From positions 248,001 through 312,000 of the forward strand of contig NZ_JAERRH010000003.1 in assembly GCF_016741855.1 (NCBI RefSeq): a stretch of DNA of 64,000 bases, in the 5' to 3' direction. Positions 8,482 to 15,624 of the stretch are shown here, in pieces (position 1 is the stretch's first letter; each line of letters begins with the position of its first letter). The position numbers and the translations under genes were made by a program. The notes beneath the pieces were generated by a model. It ran no database searches and was not told the DNA's origin. It saw only the letters and a list, made by a program, of their open reading frames with translations. The stretch comes from Streptomyces musisoli (GTDB taxonomy: Bacteria; Actinomycetota; Actinomycetes; Streptomycetales; Streptomycetaceae).

Positions 8482-8738
8482 GCTCCCTCGCTTCCCGCGC
8501 CCGCGCTGAGCGACGCGCGGGCGCCACCAGATTCACCACCGCGTCGCACGTGCACGAGCCCGCGCATTGACGTCAAACCACCTGATAGTTAGCAGATCAG
8601 ACGCAAGTCCCCTTTACGGGTGCTCGTTGCTGCATTCGGTCCGAAGCTCTGTCCATGTGCCTACGGTCGTCAAGGAAACGCATGAACAGCCGTGGCCGGC
8701 CGCTTCCCTGACGGAGCGGCAGCGCCGAAGGAAGCGCC

Positions 8739-9989
8739 ATGCACACCTTCCGAACCGTTCGAAGCTTTCCGCCGACCATGCGTCTGCTGCTCGTCAACCA
8801 ACTCGGCATCGACGTCGGCTTCTACCTTCTGATCCCCTACCTCTCCACCCACCTCAGCCACGACCTCCACCTGTCCGCGGCGGCCACCGGGGCGATCCTC
8901 GGCGCACGCCAGCTCAGTCAGCACGGCCTGTTCGTCGTGGGCGGCACGGCCGCGGACCGGCTGGGCGCGCACCGGGTCATCCCGTTCGGCTGCGCGGTGC
9001 GCACGGCGGGCTTCGCGCTCTTCGCCTTCGGTGACGGGGTGCCCGCAGCGCTGGCGGCGTCGGTGCTCAGCGGGCTGGCGGGCGCGCTGTTCTACCCGGC
9101 GGTGCGCGCCTATGTCGCCGAGGCCGCCGCCGACCGCAAGGCCGAGGCGTTCGCCCTGTTCAACGTCTTCGCCACCACCGGGGGGCTGCTCGGCCTGCTG
9201 CTGGGCAGCATGCTGTGCCTCATCGACTTCCGCGTCACCGCGCTCACCGCCGCGGCCGTGTTCGCCGTCCTGACGGTGGCCCAGTTCTTCGCGCTGCCGG
9301 AGCAGCACGTCCGGCCCGCGTCCGAAACCGTGCTGCGCGACTGGCGCGAGGCTCTCGGCAATCACGCCTTCCTGGCCTTCGCGCTGACCATGTCGGGCAT
9401 GTCGGCGCTGGAGAGCCAGGTGTACCTGCTGTTCACCGAGAGTGCCCACCGGGCCTCCGGGTGGCAGAGCGCCGCCGCCCTGCTGCCGTTGGTGGGGGCG
9501 GTGGCGAACCTGCTGCTCCAGCTGCGCGTCACCACGCTGACCCGGCTGCGCGGCGGCGCGGAGGCGTGGATCGCGCCCGGCGTGCTGCTCATAGGGCTCG
9601 GCTTCCTGCCGCCGGCGCTGACGGACGGACTCGGCGCTGCCGCCGGCGCACTCGGCACGGCCGTACGGCTCGCCCCGCTCGTCGTCGGTGTGCTCCTGCT
9701 CCAGCTGGGCGTGATGGTCGCCCAGCCGCCGGCCATGGAACTGGTCGCTCGGTACGCCACCGAGCGCATGGCGGGCACCTATTTCGGCCTGTTCCACGTC
9801 CTGTCGGGCACGTTCGGCACGGCCTGCACCGGCGGGGTCGGCTGGGTGATGGACCGGGCCGCGGACAACGGCCGGACCTGGCTGCCCTGGGTGTGCTGCG
9901 CGGTGCTCGGCACGCTGTCCGCGGGCGCCCTCGCGTTCCTGCACAGACGTCGCGCGCTGCCCACCGACCCTGCGGTGACGCACGCCTGA
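8739..9989 (+). CDS. MFS transporter (MdtH/DHA1-like)
   Basis: Twelve-helix major facilitator efflux protein, 416 residues. The loop between helices two and three reads GGTAADRLGAHRVIPFG, the family's GxLaDrxGrr motif. The cytoplasmic central loop (about 190-215) splits the six-plus-six helices. The ATG follows GGAAG. The closest general type is the MdtH-like drug exporter group, but substrate specificity cannot be read. It stands alone: 257 bp separate it from the divergent permease and 192 bp from the downstream peptidase gene. Confidence 0.85.
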   Translation: MHTFRTVRSFPPTMRLLLVNQLGIDVGFYLLIPYLSTHLSHDLHLSAAATGAILGARQLSQHGLFVVGGTAADRLGAHRVIPFGCAVRTAGFALFAFGDGVPAALAASVLSGLAGALFYPAVRAYVAEAAADRKAEAFALFNVFATTGGLLGLLLGSMLCLIDFRVTALTAAAVFAVLTVAQFFALPEQHVRPASETVLRDWREALGNHAFLAFALTMSGMSALESQVYLLFTESAHRASGWQSAAALLPLVGAVANLLLQLRVTTLTRLRGGAEAWIAPGVLLIGLGFLPPALTDGLGAAAGALGTAVRLAPLVVGVLLLQLGVMVAQPPAMELVARYATERMAGTYFGLFHVLSGTFGTACTGGVGWVMDRAADNGRTWLPWVCCAVLGTLSAGALAFLHRRRALPTDPAVTHA

Positions 9990-10096
9990 CGAGGCGTCCG
10001 CTCGGGCGAACACTCGGCAAAGGAAGCGAAATAAATCAAACAAATGGGGATGAACCGTACTGGGGCGCGAATCACGCCACCGGAGAGGACCGAACC

Positions 10097-10138
10097 GTGC
10101 GCACATCCCTCGCCGTAGCCGGCGCCTTTATCGACTGA
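10097..10138 (+). CDS. Possible 13-codon leader peptide upstream of pcp
   Basis: A GTG at 10097 with GAGAGGA eight bases upstream opens a 13-codon frame (VRTSLAVAGAFID) closed by TGA, 43 bp before the peptidase start. It could be a short leader peptide or chance. No attenuator hairpin is evident after it. Confidence 0.15.
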   Translation: MRTSLAVAGAFID

Positions 10139-10181
10139 CCGTCCAGGAAGCACAATCCCCCCACGAACCGAGGAAGTTCAC

Positions 10182-10832
10182 ATGGCCCGCGTACTGGTGA
10201 CAGGTTTCGAGCCGTTCGACAAGGACACCTACAACCCCTCCTGGGCCGCGGCCCAGCTGCTCCAGAAGAACCCGCCGGACGGCGTGCGGGTGACGGCCGT
10301 CCAACTGCCGTGCGTCTTCGGCAAGTCGCTGTCCGTACTGCGTGACGCGGTGCTGGAGGCGGACCCCGAGCTGGTCGTCTCGATCGGCCTGTCCCCCCGC
10401 ACCGGCATCTCGGTCGAGCGCGTCGCCATCAACGTCAACGACAGCCCCATTCCCGACAACGCCGGCCGGCAGCCCATCGACGAGCCCATCGCCTCCGACG
10501 GCCCCGCCGCCTACTTCTCCACCCTGCCGATCAAGCGCATCGTCTCGGAGGTGCAGAAGAAGACCGACGTGAACGCCTGGGTCTCCCAGACCGCCGGGAC
10601 GTTCGTGTGCAACCACGTGTTCTACGGCCTGATGCACCTGCTGGCCACCGAGGGCAGGCAGCGGCGCGGCGGCTTCGTGCACATCCCGCACACCCCCGAG
10701 ATGCCCCTCGCCGTGAACGGGCAGGTCCCCTCGCTCCCGGTGGACGCCACCACGGAGGGCCTGCGCGTCGTCCTGTCGACCGCGCTGGCGCACGAGACGG
10801 ACATCCCGGTCTCGGCCGGCACGACACACTGA
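10182..10832 (+). CDS. pcp: Pyroglutamyl-peptidase I (pyrrolidone-carboxylate peptidase)
   Basis: Cysteine peptidase of family C15 that removes N-terminal pyroglutamate from peptides, cytoplasmic, usually a tetramer. The 216-residue length is standard. The opening VTGFEPFDKDTYNPSW is the family signature. The catalytic triad is visible: Glu79 in ISVERVAIN, Cys143 in AGTFVCNHVFYGLMH, and His167 in GGFVHIPHTPEM. The stretch before the glutamate (GLSPRTG) differs from the GQAGGR of many relatives but keeps the glycine. The ATG follows GAGGAAG. No neighbour suggests a special pathway; it likely serves peptide turnover. Confidence 0.95.
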   Translation: MARVLVTGFEPFDKDTYNPSWAAAQLLQKNPPDGVRVTAVQLPCVFGKSLSVLRDAVLEADPELVVSIGLSPRTGISVERVAINVNDSPIPDNAGRQPIDEPIASDGPAAYFSTLPIKRIVSEVQKKTDVNAWVSQTAGTFVCNHVFYGLMHLLATEGRQRRGGFVHIPHTPEMPLAVNGQVPSLPVDATTEGLRVVLSTALAHETDIPVSAGTTH

Positions 10833-10840
10833 CGGACGCT

Positions 10841-10980
10841 CGGGGCACCGGCAGGGCGGTCCGGGCACCGGCGGGACGGTCCGGACACCGGCGGGGCGGT
10901 CCAGGCGCCGGCGGGACGGTCCGGACACCGGCGGGGCGGTCCAGGCGCCGGCGGGACGGTCCGGACACCGGCGGGACGGT
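10841..10980. repeat. Seven tandem 20-bp repeats
   Basis: Seven uninterrupted 20-bp units of the type CCGGACACCGGCGGGACGGT. Units 3-4 and 5-6 are the same 40-bp pair (one unit with ACACC, the next with GCGCC), so the array grew by doubling of a dimer. There are no spacers, so it is not CRISPR. It begins eight bases after the pcp stop codon. Confidence 0.9.
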
Positions 10981-11075
10981 TCGCGCGGAAGACCGGCACA
11001 AGATCGGCACGGCCCCGGCTCGAGATCGTCGCGAGATCGGCAGCGGCACCGCGGGTGATCCTGGTCTGCGCGGGT

Positions 11076-11113
11076 GAACGATGGCCGCCGCCTCGGCGTG
11101 GCGGCCACCGTTC
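11076..11113 (+). terminator. Hairpin between pcp and tRNA gene
   Basis: Fourteen-base arms GAACGATGGCCGCC and GGCGGCCACCGTTC with one mismatch and a ten-base loop. Probably ends pcp transcription, or the tRNA transcript converging from the right. Confidence 0.5.
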
Positions 11114-11158
11114 TTCCGTTCACGCAGGTGGCATCGATTCTGCACCTGCGATGTGAGG

Positions 11159-11232
11159 TGGGGCGGGTGGGACTCGAACCCACGGCCGACGGATTATGAG
11201 TCCGCTGCTCTAACCGGCTGAGCTACCGCCCC
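11159..11232 (-). tRNA. tRNA with CAT anticodon (Met elongator or Ile2)
   Basis: Full cloverleaf on the minus strand: acceptor GGGGCGG/CCGCCCC, D arm GCTC...GAGC, anticodon arm GCGGA-CTCATAA-TCCGT, T arm GTGGG-TTCGAGT-CCCAC, discriminator A. CCA is not encoded. A CAT anticodon in a CTCATAA loop fits either elongator tRNA-Met or tRNA-Ile whose C34 is changed to lysidine by TilS. It is not initiator, which has CTCATAA with three GC pairs in the stem and an unpaired first base. Sequence alone does not settle Met against Ile. Confidence 0.9.
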
Positions 11233-11373
11233 ATAGCGGCGTGTCGCGTACATGTGTGCGCGCCGTCTGCCGCAGCATAGCCGCTCATACGATCTCCTGC
11301 TTCGGATGGTCGGCTTCCACACTGCTCATGACCTTGAGGACTGCGGCGCGGGCGCGGCGGTTCCCGTGGACAT

Positions 11374-11398
11374 GAAAAAGGACCCCTGAGGGGTCCTC
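11374..11398 (-). terminator. Rho-independent terminator of the tRNA-Asn pair
   Basis: Perfect AGGACCCC/GGGGTCCT stem with a three-base loop, followed on the minus strand by five T. It lies just after the second tRNA-Asn in transcription order, a textbook intrinsic terminator and one of few in this window with a real T-run. Confidence 0.9.
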
Positions 11399-11407
11399 GT
11401 TCAGCGC

Positions 11408-11480
11408 TCCCCCGACTGGACTCGAACCAGTAACCTGCCGGTTAACAGCCGGCTGCTCTGCCAATTGAGCTACGGAGGAC
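11408..11480 (-). tRNA. tRNA-Asn (GTT), copy 1
   Basis: Minus-strand cloverleaf: acceptor TCCTCCG/CGGGGGA, anticodon arm GCCGG-CTGTTAA-CCGGC giving anticodon GTT, T arm ACTGG-TTCGAGT-CCAGT, discriminator G, no encoded CCA. Identical to the copy 79 bp away. Transcribed second of the pair, followed by the terminator at 11374-11398. Confidence 0.95.
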
Positions 11481-11486
11481 CGAAGC

Positions 11487-11559
11487 TCCCCCGACTGGAC
11501 TCGAACCAGTAACCTGCCGGTTAACAGCCGGCTGCTCTGCCAATTGAGCTACGGAGGAT
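11487..11559 (-). tRNA. tRNA-Asn (GTT), copy 2
   Basis: Identical in sequence to the neighbouring copy, with a six-base spacer between them, so a 79-bp tandem duplication. Transcribed first of the pair; the promoter must lie in 11560-11700. Confidence 0.95.
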
Positions 11560-11716
11560 CGCCTCGTTGCATCGAACGTACCTACCCGGGTATTCGCCAG
11601 GGGGCGGCCGCTCGCTGCGACACATACATTAGCGCAAGCAGGGGGGTGCTCCGCCAATCGGTACTCCCCGGTGCCAGCGCCGCACCAGAGACCTACACAC
11701 GGGAAGGGTGGCAGCC

Positions 11717-12022
11717 ATGCGCTACCGGCTCACGTTCCTCGCCGGACTGGCCCTCGGTTACGTGCTCGGCACGCGGGCCGGACGCGAGCGCTACGAACAG
11801 CTGAAGAAGTCGGCCCGGCAGATCGCACAGAACCCCGCGGTGCGGAACACCGCCGAGACGGCCGCCCAGCAGGGGCGCGTCTACGCCGGCAAGGCCTTCC
11901 ACACGGTCAGCGACAAGGTCGGGGACCGGGTCCCGGAATCCGTCGCCCAGCGCGTGCGGTCCCTGCGGGAGCGCAGCGTCGACGGGACGGCGGAGGACGA
12001 CTGGGGCACGAGCAACACGTAG
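11717..12022 (+). CDS. Small YtxH-like membrane-anchored protein
   Basis: 101-residue protein with one N-terminal membrane segment, LTFLAGLALGYVLGTRAGRERY, followed by a charged amphipathic helix (EQLKKSARQIAQNPAVRN...). The GYxLGxRAGRERYEQL pattern is that of YtxH/DUF-type small envelope proteins common in actinobacteria. I start at ATG 11717, with GGAAGG nine bases upstream; the in-frame GTG at 11708 would overlap that ribosome site. No known role. It sits alone between the tRNA genes and the kinase. Confidence 0.7.
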   Translation: MRYRLTFLAGLALGYVLGTRAGRERYEQLKKSARQIAQNPAVRNTAETAAQQGRVYAGKAFHTVSDKVGDRVPESVAQRVRSLRERSVDGTAEDDWGTSNT

Positions 12023-12052
12023 GGGGCAGGTGCCGGCACCGGGCGGGAGGAC

Positions 12053-12172
12053 CGCCCGGGAGCACGGGAAGCCCGACGGGGTGACCCGCCCGGGAGCACG
12101 GGAATCCCGATGGGGTGACCCGCCCGGGAGCGCGGGAACCCTGACGGGGTGACCCGCCGGGGGCGCGCGGGG
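12053..12172. repeat. 34-bp tandem repeat, three and a half units
   Basis: Units start at 12053, 12087, 12121 and (decayed) 12155, each beginning CGCCCGGGAGC and ending GACGGGGTGAC. Each unit holds a small inverted repeat, CGGGAAGCCCG in the first and CGGGAATCCCG in the second. It follows the YtxH-like gene directly and precedes the kinase. No spacers of variable sequence, so not CRISPR. Confidence 0.85.
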
Positions 12173-12285
12173 AACCACGCGAGCGGCCCCGCACGGCCCG
12201 CGTCCGCCGGACGCCGGCCGCCCCCTCGGACCCCGTGCGCACTCGGCGGCCGAACCAACCGCGGGGATGCTGCAAAATTCTCCAC

Positions 12286-13737
12286 ATGGGGATAGTCGCC
12301 GGCTTGGACAGCTCGCCCGATTTCACGCGCATCGTGGTCTGTGACACAGACACCGGCGCGGTACTCCGCCAGGGATACGCACCGCACCCGGTCGAGGCGC
12401 CGGACGGCGGGCGCCCTAGCGACGTCGACCCGCAGGCCTGGCTGCTGTCCCTGGGCGAGGCCGCGGGAGGTGGCCTGCTGGAGGGCGTGCAGGCCATCGG
12501 CGTGTCCGCGCAGCAGAACGCGCTGGTCCCGCTGGACGCCCAGGGCAACACCGTCCGCCCGGCCATGGTCGGCGGCGACAAGCGGGCGCAGGTCGCGGCG
12601 GCCGATCTCGTGGACGCCCTCGGCGGCCGGGAGGCCTGGGCCCAGGCGGTCGGCTGCGTGCCGCAGGCGGCCCAGCCGGTCACCAAACTGCGCTGGCTCG
12701 CGAAGAACGAGCCGGAGAACGCGCTGCGCACGGCCGTCCTTCTCCAGGCCCACGACTGGCTCGTCTGGCAGCTGCTCGGGCGGCCGGTGCGGCGGACCAC
12801 GGACCGCGGCGGCGCCTCCGGCACCGGGTACTGGTCGGCGGCCACCGGCGCCTACCGGCCCGATCTGGTCGAGCTGGCACTCGGCCACCAGGCGATGATG
12901 CCGGAGGTGATCGGCCCGGCCGACGCGGCCGGCACGACCCCGGAGGGGCTGCTGATCTCCGCCGGCACCGGGGAGACCATGGCCGCCGCCTTCGGGCTCG
13001 GGATCGGGCTGGGCGACGCGGTCGTCTCGCTCGGCGCCTCCGGTTCCGTGATGGCCGTGCACCCCGAGGCGCTCGCCGACCAGACCGGGATGATCACCTC
13101 CCTCGCCGACGCCACCGGCATGCACCTGCCGGTCGTCACCACCCTGAACGCCGTGCGCACCCTGCGCGGCACCGCCGAACTCCTCGGCCTGCCCGATCTG
13201 GAGAGCCTGTCCGACCTGGCGATGAAGTCCACGCCGGGCTCGCACGGCCTGGTGCTGCTGCCGTACCTGGAGGGCGAGCGGACGCCGAACCTGCCGCACA
13301 CCGCGGGCACCCTCGCCGGGCTGCGCCGCGAGTCGATGAAGCCCGAGCATCTGGCGCGGGCCGCCTTCGAGGGCATGCTGTGCGGGCTCGCGGACGCGCT
13401 GGACGTGCTGCGCGGGCGGGGCGTGGAGGTGCGGCGGATCTTCCTGCTCGGCGCCGCCGCCGAGCTGCCCGCCGTGCAGGCCTCGGCGCCGTCGCTGTTC
13501 GGCGCGCAGGTCGTCGTGCCGCAGCCCGCGGACTACGCGGCGATCGGCGCGGCCCGGCAGGCGGCCTGGGCGCTCGGCGTCTCGCAGGGCACCCTCGATC
13601 CGCGCACCCCTCCGGCCTGGCAGGGCGCGGCGGCGCAGGTGCTGGAGCCGGGCGAGGAACTGGCCGTGGGACAGGCGGTACGGCAGCAGTTCACGGCGGT
13701 ACGCGAGCAGACCCACCCCGGAGCTTTCAACTCGTAG
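12286..13737 (+). CDS. FGGY-family carbohydrate kinase, xylulokinase-like
   Basis: 483 residues from ATG 12286, the normal length of xylulokinases (ATP plus pentulose or related polyol). The two-domain FGGY pattern is readable: the C-terminal LPYLEGERTPNLPHTAGTLAGLRRES is the family signature region, and GDAVVSLGASGSVMAV corresponds to the SxGTSG phosphate loop. Two positions are odd. The N-terminal ATP loop, DxGTxxxK/R in relatives, reads LDSSPDFTR, and the GDN segment carrying the catalytic aspartate reads SAGTGETM. It may therefore be a diverged or inactive kinase. No sugar transporter or isomerase is adjacent; a 153-bp gap separates it from the ABC exporter genes. Confidence 0.8.
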   Translation: MGIVAGLDSSPDFTRIVVCDTDTGAVLRQGYAPHPVEAPDGGRPSDVDPQAWLLSLGEAAGGGLLEGVQAIGVSAQQNALVPLDAQGNTVRPAMVGGDKRAQVAAADLVDALGGREAWAQAVGCVPQAAQPVTKLRWLAKNEPENALRTAVLLQAHDWLVWQLLGRPVRRTTDRGGASGTGYWSAATGAYRPDLVELALGHQAMMPEVIGPADAAGTTPEGLLISAGTGETMAAAFGLGIGLGDAVVSLGASGSVMAVHPEALADQTGMITSLADATGMHLPVVTTLNAVRTLRGTAELLGLPDLESLSDLAMKSTPGSHGLVLLPYLEGERTPNLPHTAGTLAGLRRESMKPEHLARAAFEGMLCGLADALDVLRGRGVEVRRIFLLGAAAELPAVQASAPSLFGAQVVVPQPADYAAIGAARQAAWALGVSQGTLDPRTPPAWQGAAAQVLEPGEELAVGQAVRQQFTAVREQTHPGAFNS

Positions 13738-13890
13738 AGGGGCGAGGGTGGACACAACACCCGGAAGGCGTAGGGGCGCAGGAGCGGTCTCCGTCGCGTA
13801 ATTCGGTTGAGGTAACGCGGGTGGAGTGTTCGACGATAGGGGCCAAGGGCAACCGAACCAGCCCCTTTCGCCGACTCCGAGAGACGTAGC

Positions 13891-15624
13891 GTGCTCATAC
13901 GACTTCTGCGGACCTATCTCAGGCCCTACAAGAAACCCATCGCCGTCCTGGTGGTGCTGCAGTTCCTCCAGACCTGCGCCACCCTCTACCTGCCCACGCT
14001 GAACGCGGACATCATCGACAACGGTGTCGTGACGGGTGACACGGGTTACATACTGTCCTTCGGCGCCCTGATGATCGGCATCTCGCTGGCACAGGTCGTG
14101 TGCAACATCGGTGCCGTCTACTACGGCGCCCGGACCGCCTCCGCGCTCGGCCGGGACGTGCGGGGCGAGGTCTTCGACCGGGTGCAGTCCTTCTCCGCGC
14201 GTGAGGTGGGTCACTTCGGGGCGCCCTCGCTGATCACCCGTACGACGAACGACGTGCAGCAGGTCCAGATGCTGGCCCTGATGACGTTCACCCTGATGGT
14301 GTCGGCGCCCATCATGTGCGTGGGCGGCATCGTGCTGGCCCTCGGCCTGGACGTACCGCTGTCCGGGGTGCTGGTCGCGGTCGTGCCGGTCCTCGGCGTC
14401 TCCGTGACGCTCATCGTGCGCCGGCTGCGCCCGCTGTTCCGGTCGATGCAGGTCCGGCTGGACACGGTGAACCGGGTGCTGCGCGAGCAGATCACCGGCA
14501 ACCGGGTCATCCGCGCCTTCGTCCGGGACGGGTACGAGCAGGGCCGGTTCGGGAAGGCCAACGCCGAGCTGACCGACATGCAGATGGCCACCGGCCGGAT
14601 GCTCGCCCTGATGTTCCCGATCGTCATGACGGTCGTGAACCTGTCGTCCATCGCGGTGGTGTGGTTCGGCGCCCACCGGATCGACAGCGGCGGGATGGCC
14701 ATCGGCGACCTGACCGCGTTCCTCGCCTATCTGATGCAGATCGTCATGTCCGTGATGATGGCCACCTTCATGTTCATGATGGTGCCGCGCGCGGAGGTCT
14801 GCGCCGAGCGCATCCAGGAGGTCCTGGAGACCGAGTCCAGCGTCGTGCCGCCGGCGGCTCCGGTCACCGAGCTGCGCGCGCACGGGCACCTGGAGATCCG
14901 GGGCGCGGGCTTCCGCTACCCGGGTGCCGAGGAACCGGTGCTGAAGTCCGTCGACCTGGTGGCCCGGCCGGGCGAGACGACCGCCGTGATCGGCTCCACC
15001 GGCAGCGGCAAGTCGACCCTGCTCGGACTCGTCCCCCGGCTCTTCGACAACACCGAGGGCGAGGTCCTGGTGAACGGCGTGGGCGTCCAGGACGTCGACC
15101 CGCGGCTGCTCGCGAAGACCGTCGGGCTCGTGCCCCAGAAGCCGTACCTGTTCGCGGGCACCGTCGCCACCAACCTGCGCTACGGCAACCCGGACGCCAC
15201 CGACGAGGAGCTGTGGCAGGCGCTGAAGGTGGCGCAGGCCGAGGACTTCGTTCGGAAGCTGGAGGGCGGCCTGGACGCGCCGATCTCACAGGGCGGCACG
15301 AACGTCTCCGGCGGTCAGCGCCAGCGGCTCGCCATCGCCCGCACGCTCGTGCAGCGCCCGGAGATCTACCTCTTCGACGACTCCTTCTCGGCGCTCGACT
15401 ACGCCACCGACGCCGCCCTGCGCGCCGCGCTGGCCGAGGAGACCGCCGAGGCGACCGTCGTCATCGTCGCCCAGCGGGTGGCGACGATCCGGGACGCCGA
15501 CCGGATCATCGTGCTCGACGAGGGCCGGGTGGTCGGCTCCGGCCGGCACGCCGAACTGATGGCGTCCAACGAGACCTACCGGGAGATCGTGCTCTCCCAG
15601 CTGACGGAAGCGGAGGCAGCCTGA
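13891..15624 (+). CDS. ABC exporter half-transporter, degenerate-site partner
   Basis: 577-residue half-transporter with six membrane segments (about 1-300) fused to an ATPase domain. Walker A is GSTGSGKST (near 368), signature NVSGGQRQRLAIAR, Walker B IYLFDDSFSALD, and the switch histidine position reads VAQRV, not the usual AHR. The catalytic glutamate after Walker B is Asp497, and the H-loop His is Gln. Those two changes are the mark of the non-catalytic site in heterodimeric exporters such as TM287/288 and BmrCD. The next gene overlaps by one base (TGATG) and has the canonical residues, so the two form one multidrug- or lipid-type exporter. The GTG start at 13891 has a weak ribosome site. 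Confidence 0.93.
   Translation: MLIRLLRTYLRPYKKPIAVLVVLQFLQTCATLYLPTLNADIIDNGVVTGDTGYILSFGALMIGISLAQVVCNIGAVYYGARTASALGRDVRGEVFDRVQSFSAREVGHFGAPSLITRTTNDVQQVQMLALMTFTLMVSAPIMCVGGIVLALGLDVPLSGVLVAVVPVLGVSVTLIVRRLRPLFRSMQVRLDTVNRVLREQITGNRVIRAFVRDGYEQGRFGKANAELTDMQMATGRMLALMFPIVMTVVNLSSIAVVWFGAHRIDSGGMAIGDLTAFLAYLMQIVMSVMMATFMFMMVPRAEVCAERIQEVLETESSVVPPAAPVTELRAHGHLEIRGAGFRYPGAEEPVLKSVDLVARPGETTAVIGSTGSGKSTLLGLVPRLFDNTEGEVLVNGVGVQDVDPRLLAKTVGLVPQKPYLFAGTVATNLRYGNPDATDEELWQALKVAQAEDFVRKLEGGLDAPISQGGTNVSGGQRQRLAIARTLVQRPEIYLFDDSFSALDYATDAALRAALAEETAEATVVIVAQRVATIRDADRIIVLDEGRVVGSGRHAELMASNETYREIVLSQLTEAEAA

Larger units (their letters stand above)
10833..11158. other. Gene-free stretch with tandem repeat and hairpin
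   Basis: 326 bp between pcp and the first tRNA. It holds seven 20-bp repeats (10841-10980) and a hairpin (11076-11113), listed separately. Open frames over the repeat are periodic artefacts. I see no gene. Confidence 0.6.

Noticed and set aside
10841-10980. CRISPR array
   Set aside because: Units are head to tail without spacers and no cas gene is near.
11233-11300. 21-codon minus-strand frame before the CAT tRNA with a GGAG-like site
   Set aside because: It runs into the tRNA gene; most likely chance.
11159-11559. Integration (attachment) site in the tRNA genes
   Set aside because: No integrase, no phage genes and no direct repeat of a tRNA 3' end elsewhere in the window; the only repeat is the second tRNA-Asn.
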